A DNA stretch of 64,000 nt, taken from the NCBI GenBank assembly GCA_009377495.1, contig WHTZ01000027.1:1-64000 (forward strand). The letters run 5' to 3'. The notes under the pieces were generated by a model. That model searched no databases. It saw only the letters and a program-made list of their open reading frames with translations, and had not been told where the DNA came from. This document shows positions 53,168 to 63,878 of the stretch, one piece after another (positions within the stretch are counted from its first letter, which is position 1; every line of letters starts with the position of its first letter). This DNA is from Luteitalea sp. GTDB taxonomy: Bacteria; Acidobacteriota; Vicinamibacteria; Vicinamibacterales; Vicinamibacteraceae. The position numbers were made by a program, and so were the translations under genes.

Positions 53168-53197
53168 TTGTTCACATACGGCAACCGAACCCAGGGT

Positions 53198-54163
53198 TCA
53201 GGGGATGTCGTACGTACGGTCCCACCGGTAGGCCCGGAGCGCTGCGACAAGAGACGGATCGAGCGGGCCGCGCTCGCTCGCAGCCAGGTTCGTCTCTACG
53301 TGACCGATCTTCCGCATGCCCGGGATCATCGTCGAGACGACGGGGTGGTGGAGGATGAAGCGCAGCGCGAGCTCAGGCAGCGGCATGCCGTCTGGAAGGA
53401 GTGCCTCGAGACGCGCGATGCGAGGCAGGATCTCACGCAGGTGCTCCGGCGTGAAATACAGGTTCCGCCAGTCGCCTTTCGGCCACGTCATCCCGTCGCG
53501 GAGCATGCCCGTCAAGCTCCCCTCGTCAAACGGCACGCGCGCAATCACGCCGACGTCGAGGCGCTCACACGCCGGGAATAGCTCGTCTTCCGGCGCTTGG
53601 TCGAACACGTTATAGACAACCTGCACGGCATCGACGAGCCCTGTCTCAAGCGCCTTGAGGACATTCGCTGGTTCCCATCGATTCACCGAGATGCCAAAGC
53701 CACGAATGAGACCCGCCTGCTTGAGCTCAGACACCGCTCGCTGCCACCCCTCGTCGTCTGCCCACGCGTCGCTCCAGACATGGAGTTGCTGGAGGTCGAT
53801 GCAGTCGACGCCGAGGTTCGCGAGGCTCTTTTCGCTCATCTCGCGAATATAGGCGTAAGGGAAGACATCGCCGATAGGTGTTTCCGCTTTGCCCGGCCAG
53901 ACGCGGTCGAGCGGCGGAACCTTTGTGGCGACGTACAACCGCTTGTCCGGGTGCCGTTTCAACGTCTCACCAAGCAGCCGCTCGCTGTGGCCCTCGCCGT
54001 AGGCGTATGCGGTGTCGAAGAAGTTGCAACCGAGCGCCGCAGCGCGATCCAGCGACTCGAGAGACGCCTGGTCGTCTGAACCGGTCCAGCCGGCCATACC
54101 CCACATGCCGTAGCCGATGTCTGCCACCTGCCACCCGAGTCGTCCAAATCGTCGATAGTGCAT
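53198..54163 (-). CDS. Aldo/keto reductase
   Basis: A 321-residue NADP-dependent aldo/keto reductase. Start MHYRRFGRLGWQVADIGYGM is typical of the family; then NFFDTAYAYGEGHSERLLGE with the catalytic D and Y, VATKVPP (catalytic K), DCIDLQQLHVWSDAW (H), IRGFGISVNRW, VYNVFDQAPE and TMIPGMRKIGHVETNL (cofactor tail). The frame is open another 72 codons upstream, but that part overlaps the rhodanese tail and a hairpin. The ATG at 54163 lacks a Shine-Dalgarno; a nearby ATG at 54172 is an alternative. Substrate unknown. Confidence 0.9.
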   Translation of the reverse strand: MHYRRFGRLGWQVADIGYGMWGMAGWTGSDDQASLESLDRAAALGCNFFDTAYAYGEGHSERLLGETLKRHPDKRLYVATKVPPLDRVWPGKAETPIGDVFPYAYIREMSEKSLANLGVDCIDLQQLHVWSDAWADDEGWQRAVSELKQAGLIRGFGISVNRWEPANVLKALETGLVDAVQVVYNVFDQAPEDELFPACERLDVGVIARVPFDEGSLTGMLRDGMTWPKGDWRNLYFTPEHLREILPRIARLEALLPDGMPLPELALRFILHHPVVSTMIPGMRKIGHVETNLAASERGPLDPSLVAALRAYRWDRTYDIP

Positions 54164-54176
54164 GGAGGTCATTATG

Positions 54177-54234
54177 GATGCAAAAGGGACCGAGGCCCCC
54201 CTCGCGAGCGGCAGGGAGTGCGGTCCCTTGCATC
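54177..54234. repeat. Inverted repeat between rhodanese and aldo/keto reductase
   Basis: Arms GATGCAAAAGGGACCG (54177-54192) and CGGTCCCTTGCATC (54221-54234) pair over 14 bases with two extra A residues on one side, enclosing a 28-base GC-rich loop. It could terminate rhodanese transcription or be another REP-like copy. Confidence 0.6.
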
Positions 54235-54240
54235 GAATCA

Positions 54241-54648
54241 TCAAGGCTTGACGCCTGGGTCGGTCTTGGGGTGGACTCGCTTGCCCTTGTAGTCCTTCAG
54301 CCCGCAAAACCCGATTGTCTTGTAGCCGTGCTTCTCGAGTAGGGCCGCGGCACGCGCGGCGCGTCCACCGCCGTTTCAAGCGGTGAGGATCAGACGATCC
54401 TTGGGAAGCTCACCCATGCGCTTCTCAAGTTGGCCAAGGGGAATGCTTATCGAGTCTTCGATGGTTCCGAGCTCTTCGAGCTCCGACGGTTCGCGGACGT
54501 CGAGCAAGAGCACCTTGTCTTCCTCGAGCAGTTTGTCGATCTCATCCGAGGCAACGCGCCTATCCTCGCCCATCGGCGTCACTTCTTCCTGGGCCGGCTG
54601 GGTCGCCGCGAATGCGGCGAGCGCGATCATGACCGAGAGTGTCTTCAT
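54241..54648 (-). CDS. Rhodanese-like sulfurtransferase, candidate selenoprotein (in-frame TGA at catalytic Cys)
   Basis: A 135-residue exported rhodanese if the TGA at 54376-54378 is read through. The signal MKTLSVMIALAAFAATQPAQ is followed by the rhodanese fold: LLEEDKVLLLDVREPSELEE, SISIPLGQLEKRMGELP and DRLILTA. The next codon (residue 91) is TGA, then NGGGRAARAAALLEKHGY, IGFCGLKDYKGK and a final TGA at 54241. The active-site pattern is normally C-x-x-G-x-R-S/A, so the TGA falls exactly on the catalytic cysteine, and the frame after it is fully rhodanese-like. A GC-rich hairpin lies directly downstream. GGAGGT precedes the ATG at 54648. Selenocysteine is the best reading; a Cys (TGC/TGT) to TGA mutation or sequencing error is the alternative. 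Confidence 0.72.
54340..54370 (-). promoter_or_regulatory. Candidate bacterial SECIS hairpin
   Basis: Immediately after the TGA, ACGCG and CGCGT pair around the loop CCG, extended by GG/CC with one bulged G and by a G-C pair beyond a wobble. The apical loop lies about 17-19 bases after the TGA, within the usual range for bacterial selenocysteine insertion elements. GC-rich DNA folds easily, so this is only supportive. Confidence 0.35.
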
Positions 54649-54700
54649 GAGTACCTCCGAGAACGCATCGTAACGCCAGCGCGCACAGAAGACCAGCAGA

Positions 54701-54761
54701 GGTGAAGGAGTGAGGGGGGACAGGGGGGTGACAAGGTGAAGGGGTGACAAGGTGAGGGGGG
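54701..54761. repeat. Purine-rich GGTGACAAGGTGA repeat tract
   Basis: The tract includes the 15-base direct repeat GGGGTGACAAGGTGA at 54725-54739 and 54741-54755. It sits upstream of the rhodanese start. The 286-base gap 54649-54934 holds this tract, the palindrome at 54823-54874 and the start region of the ADOP permease, and no gene. Confidence 0.5.
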
Positions 54762-54822
54762 AGGCAGACGCTGTGGCACGCTGTTCAATTCCGGCGCACA
54801 TCGTCCCATTCCCGCACACCGC

Positions 54823-54874
54823 GAAAAGGAACCGGGTACCATTTCCGTCGCGAATAGGTACCCGGTTCCTTTTC
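54823..54874. repeat. Perfect 18-bp inverted repeat
   Basis: GAAAAGGAACCGGGTACC (54823-54840) and its exact complement (54857-54874) flank a 16-base loop. The AAAAGG ends and overall form match REP-like elements in this window, but the core sequence differs from that at 17039. Confidence 0.7.
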
Positions 54875-54934
54875 TTACACTGGCATGGTTCTTGGTTCTC
54901 CCGTGGCCACGGACCCCCTTCGAACGGAGATCAC

Positions 54935-57412
54935 GTGCAGACACTCCTTCACGACATTCGCCACGCCGCGCGTAGCTTGCGCAGAAGTCCCGGGTTCACC
55001 ACCATCGCGGTGCTGACGCTTGCCCTTGGCATCGGCGCCAACACCGCGATCTTCAGCGTCGTCGACGGCGTGCTGCTGAGGCCGGCGCCGTTTGAGCAGG
55101 TGGATCGCCTCGTGATGGTGTGGGAAACGGATCGCAACAGCGATACGACTCGCGAGCCTGCATCTTTTCCGGATTATCTCGACTTCCAGGAGCAGAGCAG
55201 AAGCTTCGAGGCGCTGGCGGCCTTCAACGGCGCGGAGCTCAACCTGACGCCCGGCGAGGGTGACCCCATGCGGCTCGCGGCGCTGGCGGTGAGCCACGAG
55301 TTCCTGCCGCTGGTCGGCATCCAGCCGCTGGTCGGCCGGACGTTCACCGCGCAAGAAGATCGGCCCAGCGGTCCACGTGTCGCGCTCATCGGAGAGGCGC
55401 TATGGGGTCAGCTCTTCTCGAGAGACCCGGCTGTGGTCGGCCGCACCATCCGTCTCAATGAGGAGGTTCACACGATCATTGGCGTGCTACCGGCGACGGC
55501 GGAGTTCGGGGCGTTGCAAATTTTCGGCGCCGCTGCGTATATGCGCACGTTTGCCGATCGGAGAGGGCGGGTAGAAGTCGACGCGTGGATCCCGCTTCGG
55601 GCGAGTCCCGAAAGCTATCCGCGCGAGACACATCCGTTCTTCGTGCTCGGACGCCTAGCTCCCGGCATCGCTCCAACGACTGCGCAGCAGGAGATGAGCG
55701 GAATTGCGGCGGAGCTCGAGCGAACATACCCGGAGAACGATGGGAGAGGCGTCTTCATCGAGTCGTTGGGGGATGTGGTGTTTGGTCCCGTGCGGCCCGC
55801 GCTACTCGTGCTCTTGGGAGCCGTGGCGCTGGTGCTGCTGGTTGCATGCGTGAACGTCGCCAACCTGTTGTTAGCTCGTGGCACGTCGCGCGTGCGTGAA
55901 GTCGCGGTGAGGGGCGCACTTGGTGCCGGCATCGGACAGCTCACGCGCCAGTTCCTCGTCGAGAGCGCCCTGCTGACGTTGGTGGCAGCAAGTGTGGGGG
56001 TTGTCGTGGCAGGAATAGGCGTCGATGTGATCCGGGCGATGGCGCCTGGCAACATCCCGCGCGCCTCCAGCGTCGACATCGATGCACGCGTCCTCGTGAC
56101 CACGCTCATCGTGAGCATGGCGGTATCTCTCCTGTTCGGCCTGCTCCCCGCATGGCAGGCACGGCACGTCGACCTTCAGGACGCGCTCAAAGGCGACGCT
56201 GGACGTGGGGCGTCCGCAGGGCGCGAGCATCGCCGCTTGCGCGGAGCGCTGGTGGTCGTCGAGCTCGCGCTGGCGGTGGTCTTGATGGTGGGAGCAGGCT
56301 TACTCGTCAAGAGCCTCTGGCACCTGCAGCAGATCGACCCTGGATTTCAGACGACCGGCGTCCTCAAGGCGGAATACGAGCTCCCGGCGAGCCGGTACCC
56401 TAGTGATAGCTCGGCGGAGGGAGGTTGGCCTGAGATCCGTCGCTTCAGCGACGCGCTCGTGAGCCGTACTGCCAGAATTCCTGGTGTGCAGTTCGTTGCC
56501 CTTGCCGCAAACCACCCGCTCGATGCAGGTTTTACCAGCTCGGTGGTTGTGGTTGGACGTGAGGCCGAGGCCCGCGGATGGCCCGAGCCCTCCCTTCGGT
56601 TCGTGAGCCCCGAGTACTTTCGAACGGTTGGCGTGCCCTTGCTCCAAGGGCGTGTCTTGCGAGACTCGGACGACACATCGCCGGGCAACGTTGCCCTCAT
56701 CAACGAGGCTGCGCGCCGCCGATATTTTTCGAACCAGAATCCTCTCAACCAGCGTATTCGCCTGTGGGGCTTCGAGTCGACCATCGTTGGTGTCGTGGCC
56801 AACGAGCGAATCCACGGGCTGACCGGGACGCCACCGCCCGCAGTCCATCTTCCGCTTGCCAAGGTGCCATTGCTGAGCTACACCTTGCTGGTCCGGTTCA
56901 CTGGCGCTCCCAACGTCGTTGGCGACACCATTCGTGGGGTGGTCCGCGAGTTGGATCCTGCGCTGCCGATCTTCGGCGTGGAGCCGCTGCAGCAAACGCT
57001 GCATAACTCGCTCGGGCAGCAGCGCTTCACCATGCTCGTGCTCGGGCTATTCGCCGTCGTCGCATTGTTCCTTGCGGCGGTTGGCGTCTACGGTGTGTTG
57101 AGCTACGCCGTGAGCCAGCGGACCCGTGAGATTGGCATTCGGATGGCGGTTGGCGCCAATCCACGAGACGTCCGCCGGCTGGTCCTCGGCGAGGGCGTGA
57201 GGTTCATGCTGGCCGGAGCGGGGTTGGGTCTTCTCGCGGCGTTTGCCCTCACACGAGTGCTCACGAGCTTACTCTACGGCGTGAGCACCCGGGATCCATG
57301 GATCTTCGCCGGCGTCTCGCTGCTGCTGGGTGGCGTCGCGCTACTGGCCACCTACCTACCGTCTCGCCGCGCGTCACGCGTGGATCCTATTGTCGCGCTC
57401 CGGGCAGAATAG
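54935..57412 (+). CDS. ADOP-family ABC transporter permease (MacB/FtsX type)
   Basis: An 825-residue permease without the helical prefix domain: [20 protein letters not shown], first membrane segment [20 protein letters not shown], periplasmic domain, central membrane block [39 protein letters not shown], second periplasmic domain and terminal FtsX block [20 protein letters not shown], ending DPIVALRAE. The start is a GTG at 54935, with CGGAGA five bases upstream; the open frame extends 61 codons earlier over the inverted repeat and is not coding there. No PadR or ATPase is adjacent. The cargo is unknown. Confidence 0.9.
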   Translation: MQTLLHDIRHAARSLRRSPGFTTIAVLTLALGIGANTAIFSVVDGVLLRPAPFEQVDRLVMVWETDRNSDTTREPASFPDYLDFQEQSRSFEALAAFNGAELNLTPGEGDPMRLAALAVSHEFLPLVGIQPLVGRTFTAQEDRPSGPRVALIGEALWGQLFSRDPAVVGRTIRLNEEVHTIIGVLPATAEFGALQIFGAAAYMRTFADRRGRVEVDAWIPLRASPESYPRETHPFFVLGRLAPGIAPTTAQQEMSGIAAELERTYPENDGRGVFIESLGDVVFGPVRPALLVLLGAVALVLLVACVNVANLLLARGTSRVREVAVRGALGAGIGQLTRQFLVESALLTLVAASVGVVVAGIGVDVIRAMAPGNIPRASSVDIDARVLVTTLIVSMAVSLLFGLLPAWQARHVDLQDALKGDAGRGASAGREHRRLRGALVVVELALAVVLMVGAGLLVKSLWHLQQIDPGFQTTGVLKAEYELPASRYPSDSSAEGGWPEIRRFSDALVSRTARIPGVQFVALAANHPLDAGFTSSVVVVGREAEARGWPEPSLRFVSPEYFRTVGVPLLQGRVLRDSDDTSPGNVALINEAARRRYFSNQNPLNQRIRLWGFESTIVGVVANERIHGLTGTPPPAVHLPLAKVPLLSYTLLVRFTGAPNVVGDTIRGVVRELDPALPIFGVEPLQQTLHNSLGQQRFTMLVLGLFAVVALFLAAVGVYGVLSYAVSQRTREIGIRMAVGANPRDVRRLVLGEGVRFMLAGAGLGLLAAFALTRVLTSLLYGVSTRDPWIFAGVSLLLGGVALLATYLPSRRASRVDPIVALRAE

Positions 57413-57634
57413 TACCGTGACGTGTGTCACCGAGAGCCGACCCGTGATATAGTGCTACAGTTAGGTGGAAGGCAGCCCCTTGCTTGAGCCCCGCGTAAAG
57501 CGCCGAATCGAGCCGCTCTCGCTTCTCCCGCAGCAACGTGATCGCCCAGCCCGGCTGAGTCCATCTCGCGATCAACACCAAATGACAACATCGTGAACAG
57601 CCTCGCCACGCGGGGCAGAAGTGAGAATCTAGAC

Positions 57635-57952
57635 ATGGCTCGGAAATTGTACGTTGGCAATCTACCTTACGAGACGGGCGAACAGGACCTCCGGGAGCTC
57701 TTCGCGAGCGCAGGGACGGTCGAATCGGTGAGCGTGATGCGTGATATGGCGACCGGCCGCGCACGCGGTTTCGCGTTCGTCGAGATGGCGACCGACGAGG
57801 ACGCGCAGAACGCCATTGACCAGCTCAACAACCAGCAGTTCGGTCAGCGGAATCTGACGGTCAACGAAGCGCGCCCGAAGCCGCAATCCTCGGGCGGATT
57901 TGGTGCTGGCGGTGGTGCTGGTCGTGGTCGCCGTCGCGAGCCCCGCTGGTAG
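57635..57952 (+). CDS. RRM-domain RNA-binding protein
   Basis: A 105-residue protein with one RNA recognition motif: RNP2 KLYVGNLPY and RNP1 RGFAFVEM are perfect, with the helices DLRELFASAGTVESV and DAQNAIDQLNNQQFGQRNL between. The tail is a Gly/Arg-rich stretch (FGAGGGAGRGRRREPRW), as in the cyanobacterial-type and other bacterial glycine-rich RNA-binding proteins often linked to cold response. The ATG at 57635 was chosen because the fold begins at once. The 222-base upstream gap contains no gene and could hold regulatory leader sequence. A strong terminator follows. Confidence 0.92.
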   Translation: MARKLYVGNLPYETGEQDLRELFASAGTVESVSVMRDMATGRARGFAFVEMATDEDAQNAIDQLNNQQFGQRNLTVNEARPKPQSSGGFGAGGGAGRGRRREPRW

Positions 57953-58012
57953 AGCGTCGCGACCCGGAGTCTCGAGGCCTTGACCTCGAGATCGGGCCCG
58001 CAAGGTAACAAT

Positions 58013-58046
58013 GAAGGGGCGGCGTCACTGGACGCCGCCCCTTTTC
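58013..58046. terminator. Bidirectional Rho-independent terminator
   Basis: AAGGGGCGGCGTC-ACTG-GACGCCGCCCCTT forms a 13-bp stem with a four-base loop, followed by TTCTT on the plus strand. It lies between the convergent RRM gene and rho and can serve both. Confidence 0.88.
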
Positions 58047-58097
58047 TTATTCAAGCCGTATTCGATCCACGGCTCGCTGGTTCAGGCCGTGGAGCTT

Positions 58098-59414
58098 CTA
58101 CTTGCCACCGCTCATCGACGCGAGGAACTCGGCGTTCCCCTTCGTCTTGCCCATCCTGGAGATGAGCAGCTCCATGGCTTCAACAGGCGAGAGGGGGTTG
58201 AGGACCTTGCGCAGGACCCAGATGCGCTGGAGGTCTTCCTTCGGCAGCAGGAGCTCTTCCTTCCGGGTGCCACTCTTTTGGATGTCGATGGCGGGGAACA
58301 CGCGGCGATCGGCGAGCTTGCGATCGAGGTGGATCTCCATATTGCCGGTGCCCTTGAACTCCTCGAAGATCACCTCGTCCATGCGTGATCCGGTGTCGAC
58401 GAGCGCGGTCGCGATGATCGTGAGCGAGCCGCCCTCCTCGATGTTGCGCGCCGCACCGAAGAAGCGCTTCGGTCGCTGCAGGGCGTTGCTGTCCACACCA
58501 CCCGAGAGCACCTTGCCCGACGGCGGCACCACCGTGTTGTAGGCGCGCGCGAGACGTGTGATGGAGTCGAGCAGGATGACGACATCTTTCTTGTGCTCGA
58601 CCAGACGCTTCGCCTTTTCGATCACCATCTCGGCCACCTGCACGTGGCGCTGCGCTGGCTCGTCGAAGGTCGAGCTGATGACCTCGCCTCTGACCGATCG
58701 CTGCATGTCGGTGACCTCCTCGGGCCGCTCGTCGATGAGCAGCACGATAAGGTACACCTCCGGGTGATTGGTCGTGATGCTGTTGGCAATATTCTGCAAC
58801 AGCATGGTCTTGCCGGTGCGCGGCGCCGAGACGATCAAGCCACGCTGCCCTTTGCCAATGGGCGTCATCAAGTCCATGACCCGAGCCGAGACGTTCTCCG
58901 CCCCGGCCTCGAGCCCGACGCGCTCGTCTGGATAGAGCGGCGTGAGATTCTCGAAGAAGATCTTCTCGCCCGTCCGCTCGGGTGGCTCGAAATTGACCGC
59001 CTCCACCTTGATGAGGGCGAAGTAGCGCTCGCCCTCCTTTGGCGGCCGGATTTGCCCCGACACCGTGTCGCCCGTCTGCAGATCGAACTTCCGAATCTGC
59101 GACGGGGAGACGTACACGTCGTCTGGGCCGGCGAGATAGTTGTAGTCGGGCGCGCGTAAGAAGCCGTAGCCGTCCGGTAGCACTTCGAGCACACCTTCGG
59201 AGAAGAGCAGCCCGCTCTTCTCGGTGCGCGCGCGCAGGATCTCGAAGAGGAGCTCCTGCTTGCGCATGCCCGTCGCGCCGGGGATCTCGAGCTCCTTGGC
59301 GAGCTGCGTGAGCTCGGCCACACTCATCTCCTTCAGCGTGGCCAAGTCGATGACCGGCGTCGCGCCTTCAGTCTGACGCGCCGAGTCGGCCGTGTTGCCG
59401 CCCCGGCCGTTCAC
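58098..59414 (-). CDS. rho: Transcription termination factor Rho
   Basis: A 438-residue hexameric RNA helicase. The Rho N-domain ([33 protein letters not shown]) is followed by the cold-shock-like RNA-binding fold ([36 protein letters not shown]), the ATPase core with Walker [30 protein letters not shown] and [16 protein letters not shown], and the R-loop region ending [17 protein letters not shown] set the start at GTG 59414, which overlaps the ysxC stop in GTGA and has GGACGGAG four bases upstream; the frame is open 42 codons further up only within ysxC. Rho is translationally coupled to ysxC. Confidence 0.95.
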   Translation of the reverse strand: MNGRGGNTADSARQTEGATPVIDLATLKEMSVAELTQLAKELEIPGATGMRKQELLFEILRARTEKSGLLFSEGVLEVLPDGYGFLRAPDYNYLAGPDDVYVSPSQIRKFDLQTGDTVSGQIRPPKEGERYFALIKVEAVNFEPPERTGEKIFFENLTPLYPDERVGLEAGAENVSARVMDLMTPIGKGQRGLIVSAPRTGKTMLLQNIANSITTNHPEVYLIVLLIDERPEEVTDMQRSVRGEVISSTFDEPAQRHVQVAEMVIEKAKRLVEHKKDVVILLDSITRLARAYNTVVPPSGKVLSGGVDSNALQRPKRFFGAARNIEEGGSLTIIATALVDTGSRMDEVIFEEFKGTGNMEIHLDRKLADRRVFPAIDIQKSGTRKEELLLPKEDLQRIWVLRKVLNPLSPVEAMELLISRMGKTKGNAEFLASMSGGK

Positions 59415-60019
59415 GTCGCTCCGTCCTGGTGGGGTGTTCGCCGACTCGCGAGTCGCGCGATGAGATTCCGTAGCTTTTCCAGTCCTTCGCCGGTCACTGC
59501 TGACACGGCCAGGACCGGTGCGTTCAACGAGGTCTGCCATAGTTCAAGGGCGCGGACTCGCTCCGCGCGGGGAAGTTTGTCAATTTTCGAGGCGACGACC
59601 GCCGTGTGACACGGCAGTGCCGCCAGCCATTTCCAGGCCGCGAGATCGCTCGCGAGCCCGGGGTGTCGTGCGTCGACAACGAGCAACGCAGCCGTCGGAC
59701 CGTGCGGGAAGTAGGCACGAGCCATGGTGTCGAACATTCGACGCGCGGTCGCGCCACCGCGTGCATATCCGTAACCTGGCAGATCGACGACATACAAAAC
59801 ACGCGCAGGCGTCGCGACCTCCAGGCGATAGAGGTTCATCAGCCGCGTCTTGCCCGGTGTTGCGCTGACACGCGCGACCCGCGTGCTCGCCAGGGCGTTG
59901 ATCAGACGCGATTTGCCGACGTTGGAGCGCCCGACCAACGCGAGCTGCGGAATCGTATCGCGCGGCAAATCCGTGATGGCCGCGGCGCTCCGGACGAACC
60001 GAACCGAGGCTACTTTCAA
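59411..60019 (-). CDS. ysxC: Ribosome-biogenesis GTPase YsxC/EngB
   Basis: A 202-residue small GTPase for 50S subunit assembly. G1 is [16 protein letters not shown], the switch region [15 protein letters not shown]3 [14 protein letters not shown]4 [13 protein letters not shown] (SKID in place of TKAD) and G5 [11 protein letters not shown]. The start is taken as TTG at 60019 because [12 protein letters not shown] gives the usual N-terminus; it lies at the edge of a tandem repeat and has no Shine-Dalgarno, so the exact start is uncertain. Its stop overlaps the rho start by four bases. Confidence 0.93.
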   Translation of the reverse strand: MKVASVRFVRSAAAITDLPRDTIPQLALVGRSNVGKSRLINALASTRVARVSATPGKTRLMNLYRLEVATPARVLYVVDLPGYGYARGGATARRMFDTMARAYFPHGPTAALLVVDARHPGLASDLAAWKWLAALPCHTAVVASKIDKLPRAERVRALELWQTSLNAPVLAVSAVTGEGLEKLRNLIARLASRRTPHQDGAT

Positions 60020-60050
60020 GGTGCCAGGTGCTAGGTGCCAGGTGCCAGGT
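60019..60050. repeat. AGGTGCC tandem repeat upstream of ysxC
   Basis: AGGTGCCAGGTGC, TAGGTGCCAGGTGCC and AGGTG follow each other with small changes. The tract lies between lon and ysxC and abuts the TTG start of ysxC. Function unknown. Confidence 0.5.
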
Positions 60051-60102
60051 GGGCTAGGCCTTCATCCCTCCTGGCCCCTCGCCCCACGCACCTCGGCCCT
60101 TC

Positions 60103-62490
60103 TTAGTGTGTGATGGCGTCGTCAGACACGGCGGGCTCGACCCCTTCGGCGGCTTCTGCCAGCGTACCGGGCAAGGGCTCGGCGAGCGCAACCTTCAATA
60201 CCTCGTCCATGTTCTCAACCATATAGATGTTGAGCTGATCGAGAACGTTCTTCGGAATGTCTGCCAGATCCTTCTCGTTGTCCTTGGGGAGGAGGATAGT
60301 GGAAACGCCGGCGCGGTGGGCGGCCAGCACCTTCTCTTTGACGCCACCGATGGGGAGGACCTTGCCACGCAACGTGATCTCGCCGGTCATGGCGACGTCC
60401 TTGCGTGCCGGCACGCGCGCGAGCGCCGAGACGAGCGCGGCCGCCAATGTGATGCCAGCCGACGGCCCATCCTTGGGAATCGCGCCCTCCGGGATGTGCA
60501 CGTGGACGTCGTTGCGCCGGTAGAAGTCGTTCGCAATGCCGAGCTCACCCGCGTTGGCCCGCACGTAGCTCATGGCCGCTTGCGCCGACTCCTGCATGAC
60601 GTCGCCCAACTTGCCCGTGAGCGTGAGCCGGCCGCGGCCCGCCATCAGCGACGCTTCGGTCAGCAGGATCTCGCCACCGGCCTCCGTCCAGGCAAGGCCG
60701 GTGGCCACGCCGATCTCGTTCCGCTCGCCGGCTAGCATCGGCCGGTAGCGTGGCACACCCAAGTACTCGGTGACGCGTTCGGGCGTAATCTCTTCCTTCA
60801 ATCCCTTGCCGTCGGTGACGACCTTTCGCGCGACCTTCCGGCAGATGGCGTTGATCTCGCGCTCGAGATTCCGGACCCCGGCCTCGCGCGTATAGCGCTG
60901 GATGATCGCCTGAATGGCTTCCTCGTCAAACGTGAGGTTGTCCTCTCTGAGGCCGGTTGCCTCGATGGCCTTGGACACCAGGAAGCGCTGCGCGATTTCA
61001 ACCTTCTCGAGCTCCGTGTAACCCGCGAGCTGCATCACCTCCATGCGGTCGCGGAGCGCCTGCGGCACGGTGTACAGCACGTTCGCCGTGCAAATGAACA
61101 TGACGTGCGAGAGGTCGAACTCGACGTCCAGATAGTGATCGAGGAAGGTGTGGTTCTGCTCCGGATCGAGCACCTCCAGCAGCGCGGCCGAGGGGTCGCC
61201 CCTGAAGTCCATCGACATCTTGTCGACTTCGTCCAAGAGGAACACCGGGTTCTGCGTCCCCGCTTTCTTCATCATTTGCAGGATCTGACCGGGGAAGGCG
61301 CCGATGTACGTGCGCCGGTGACCACGGATCTCCGCTTCGTCGCGCACACCGCCCAGCGAGAGGCGCACGAACTTGCGGTTCGTGGCGCGCGCGATTGACT
61401 TGGCGAGCGAGGTCTTGCCGACGCCGGGCGGTCCGACGAACGTCAGGATCGTGCTCTTGGGCTTCTTGACCAGCGTCCGCACGGCGAGAAACTCGAGGAT
61501 GCGGTCCTTGATCTTCTCGAGCCCGTAGTGGTCCTCGTTGAGAATCTGCTCGGCGCGCTTGAGGTCACGGCTCTCGCGCGTCTTCTTGTGCCACGGCACG
61601 GCGATGAGCCAATCGAGATAGTTGCGCGAGACCGTGGCCTCGGCTGACATCGGCGGCATCGACTCGAGACGGCGCAGCTCCTGCACCGACTTCTCCTCGA
61701 CGTCCTTCGGCATCCGCGCCTGATCGATTTTCTTCTTGAGCTCCTCGATCTCGTTGCCCTTCTCGTCTCGGCGACCCAGCTCCTTTTGAATCGCCTTCAT
61801 CTTCTCGTTGAGGTAATACTCCTTCTGCGCCTTCTCCATCTGCTTCTTCACGCGCGATTGGATGCGGCGATCGACCTGGAGCTTATCGACCTCACCTTCG
61901 AGCACACCGGCAATGCGAGTGAGCCGCTCGACGGCGCTGATGATCTCGAGCAGGTTCTGCTTTTCCTCGATGCCAATGAGCAGGTGTGCGGCAATGGTGT
62001 CGGCCAGACGCGACGGGTCATCCACGCGCACGGCCGCGACCATGGCGTCGTACTGCAGGTTGTTCGACAGCTTCACGTACTGCTCGAACAGGGCCACCAC
62101 GCGGCTCATCAAGGTCTCGACGTCGCCGTGCACGGCCTCGCGCGGTCGCGGCACGACCTTCACGACGACGCGGTAGAATCCTTTGTCTTCCTTCCACTCG
62201 ATCGTGCGGCCGCGGTCGATGCCCTCCACGAGCACCTTGATGTTCCCATCAGGAAGCTTGAGGCTCTGCACGATGTTGGCGACGCAACCCATCGTGTAGA
62301 TGTCCTTCGGTGCGGGCTCGTCGATCTGCGCGTCATACTGCGCGGCCAGGAAGATCCGCTTGTCCTTCCCGAGCGCGTGATCGAGCGCCCGAATGGACGA
62401 GGGCCGTCCAATGACGAACGGCATCATCATGTGCGGAAACACCACGACGTCACGCAACGGTACGATCGGGAGGGTCTCAAAAACTTCCAT
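60103..62490 (-). CDS. lon: ATP-dependent protease Lon
   Basis: A 795-residue Lon protease that degrades misfolded and regulatory proteins in the cytoplasm. The N-domain begins [20 protein letters not shown]; a coiled-coil region ([20 protein letters not shown]) leads to the AAA+ core with Walker [18 protein letters not shown] and Walker [12 protein letters not shown]. The protease domain has the Ser-Lys dyad in [10 protein letters not shown] and [14 protein letters not shown]. All domains and the length are standard. It lies nine bases after clpX on the same strand, an arrangement seen in many bacteria, and is probably co-transcribed with clpPX. Confidence 0.97.
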   Translation of the reverse strand: MEVFETLPIVPLRDVVVFPHMMMPFVIGRPSSIRALDHALGKDKRIFLAAQYDAQIDEPAPKDIYTMGCVANIVQSLKLPDGNIKVLVEGIDRGRTIEWKEDKGFYRVVVKVVPRPREAVHGDVETLMSRVVALFEQYVKLSNNLQYDAMVAAVRVDDPSRLADTIAAHLLIGIEEKQNLLEIISAVERLTRIAGVLEGEVDKLQVDRRIQSRVKKQMEKAQKEYYLNEKMKAIQKELGRRDEKGNEIEELKKKIDQARMPKDVEEKSVQELRRLESMPPMSAEATVSRNYLDWLIAVPWHKKTRESRDLKRAEQILNEDHYGLEKIKDRILEFLAVRTLVKKPKSTILTFVGPPGVGKTSLAKSIARATNRKFVRLSLGGVRDEAEIRGHRRTYIGAFPGQILQMMKKAGTQNPVFLLDEVDKMSMDFRGDPSAALLEVLDPEQNHTFLDHYLDVEFDLSHVMFICTANVLYTVPQALRDRMEVMQLAGYTELEKVEIAQRFLVSKAIEATGLREDNLTFDEEAIQAIIQRYTREAGVRNLEREINAICRKVARKVVTDGKGLKEEITPERVTEYLGVPRYRPMLAGERNEIGVATGLAWTEAGGEILLTEASLMAGRGRLTLTGKLGDVMQESAQAAMSYVRANAGELGIANDFYRRNDVHVHIPEGAIPKDGPSAGITLAAALVSALARVPARKDVAMTGEITLRGKVLPIGGVKEKVLAAHRAGVSTILLPKDNEKDLADIPKNVLDQLNIYMVENMDEVLKVALAEPLPGTLAEAAEGVEPAVSDDAITH

Positions 62491-62499
62491 CGGCGTCCT

Positions 62500-63744
62500 T
62501 TACCCGGCCTTTTCGAGGAGCATGGGCTTGTCCTTGGCCTCGACCACCTCGCGGTTGATCACGCACTCGCGAACCTTCTTCTGTCCGGGCAGGTTGTACA
62601 TCAGCTCGAGCATGAGGTCCTCGATGATCATCCGCAAGCCGCGCGCGCCGATGCGCCGCTTCAGCGCTTGCTCGGCGATGGCTTCCACCGCATCCTCGGT
62701 AAAGCGCAGCTTCACCCCCTCGTACTCGAACAGCTTCTGATACTGCCGGACAATGGCATTGCGCGGCTGCATGAGGATTTCCATGAGCGCCGACTTGTCC
62801 AACTCGTGCAGCGTTCCTACGACGGGCAGACGACCGACGAACTCCGGGATCAACCCATACTTAATCAGATCCTCGGGCTCGACCATCTCCAGCGTCGAGC
62901 CGAGGTCACGTCCCCGCCACGAGCGCACATCCGCCTTGAAGCCCATGGTCTTCTTGCCGGTGCGGCGCTCGATGATCTTGTCGAGGCCCACGAACGCCCC
63001 ACCGCACAAGAACAGGATGTTGGTCGTGTCGATCTGGTAGAACTCCTGATGCGGGTGCTTGCGGCCGCCCTGCGGGGGCACGTTCGCCACCGTGCCTTCG
63101 ATGATCTTCAACAGCGCCTGCTGGACGCCTTCGCCGGAGACGTCTCGCGTAATCGACGGGTTCTCGTCCTTCCGGCAGATCTTGTCGACCTCGTCGATGT
63201 AGATGATGCCTTGCTGGCTCTTCTCGATATCGCCACCGGCCGCCTGCAACAGCTTCAGGATGATGTTCTCGACATCTTCACCGACATAGCCTGCCTCGGT
63301 GAGCGTCGTCGCATCGACGATGGTGAAGGGGACCGAGAGGAGCTTGGCCAGCGTCTGGGCGAGCAGCGTCTTTCCCGTTCCTGTCGGGCCAATCAGCAGA
63401 ATGTTCGACTTCGACAGCTCGACCTCGTGCCGGCCGCGCAATTGCTTCTGGATCTCGATCCGCTTGTAGTGGTTGTAGACGGCAACCGCGAGCTTCTTCT
63501 TCGTTTGCTCCTGGCCGATGACGTACTCTTCCAAGAACTTGTTGATGTCCTGCGGCGTGGGCAGCGAGGTGCGGGCGCCCCGCGCCTCGAACTTGTTGTC
63601 GTCGGCGATGATATCGTTGCAAACTTCGACGCACTCGTCGCAAATGAAGACCGTCGGGCCCGCGATGAGCTTCCGCACGTCGTTCTGATCCTTGTTGCAG
63701 AACGAACACCGAAGCACCTCGTTCTCGCCGTTCTTCTTAACCAT
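62500..63744 (-). CDS. clpX: ATP-dependent Clp protease ATP-binding subunit ClpX
   Basis: A 414-residue AAA+ unfoldase that feeds ClpP. The zinc-binding domain has [14 protein letters not shown] and [13 protein letters not shown] (C4). The core shows [20 protein letters not shown] (Walker A), the pore segment [20 protein letters not shown] (Walker B), and [17 protein letters not shown] with [17 protein letters not shown] near the end (sensor 2). I chose the ATG at 63744 ([16 protein letters not shown]), since the open frame upstream is the clpP-clpX gap. It follows clpP by 134 bases and precedes lon by nine. Confidence 0.97.
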   Translation of the reverse strand: MVKKNGENEVLRCSFCNKDQNDVRKLIAGPTVFICDECVEVCNDIIADDNKFEARGARTSLPTPQDINKFLEEYVIGQEQTKKKLAVAVYNHYKRIEIQKQLRGRHEVELSKSNILLIGPTGTGKTLLAQTLAKLLSVPFTIVDATTLTEAGYVGEDVENIILKLLQAAGGDIEKSQQGIIYIDEVDKICRKDENPSITRDVSGEGVQQALLKIIEGTVANVPPQGGRKHPHQEFYQIDTTNILFLCGGAFVGLDKIIERRTGKKTMGFKADVRSWRGRDLGSTLEMVEPEDLIKYGLIPEFVGRLPVVGTLHELDKSALMEILMQPRNAIVRQYQKLFEYEGVKLRFTEDAVEAIAEQALKRRIGARGLRMIIEDLMLELMYNLPGQKKVRECVINREVVEAKDKPMLLEKAG

Positions 63745-63878
63745 GTCTGCTATGTGAACCAATGGGGGCGTCCCCGAGGACAGGCTCCCAGGACAGACGC
63801 GCGGCCACGTCTGCGAGCTCGACTGCTGCTCTGTATGACGCGCGCCACACCCGCGAGGTGCCCAACCCGCGTCCGCCC

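Noticed and set aside
54241..54648. Treating the rhodanese as a simple nonsense pseudogene
   Set aside because: The single stop is TGA, falls on the catalytic Cys, and the remainder of the frame is intact to a natural stop, which fits Sec better than random decay; the alternative is kept as a caveat.
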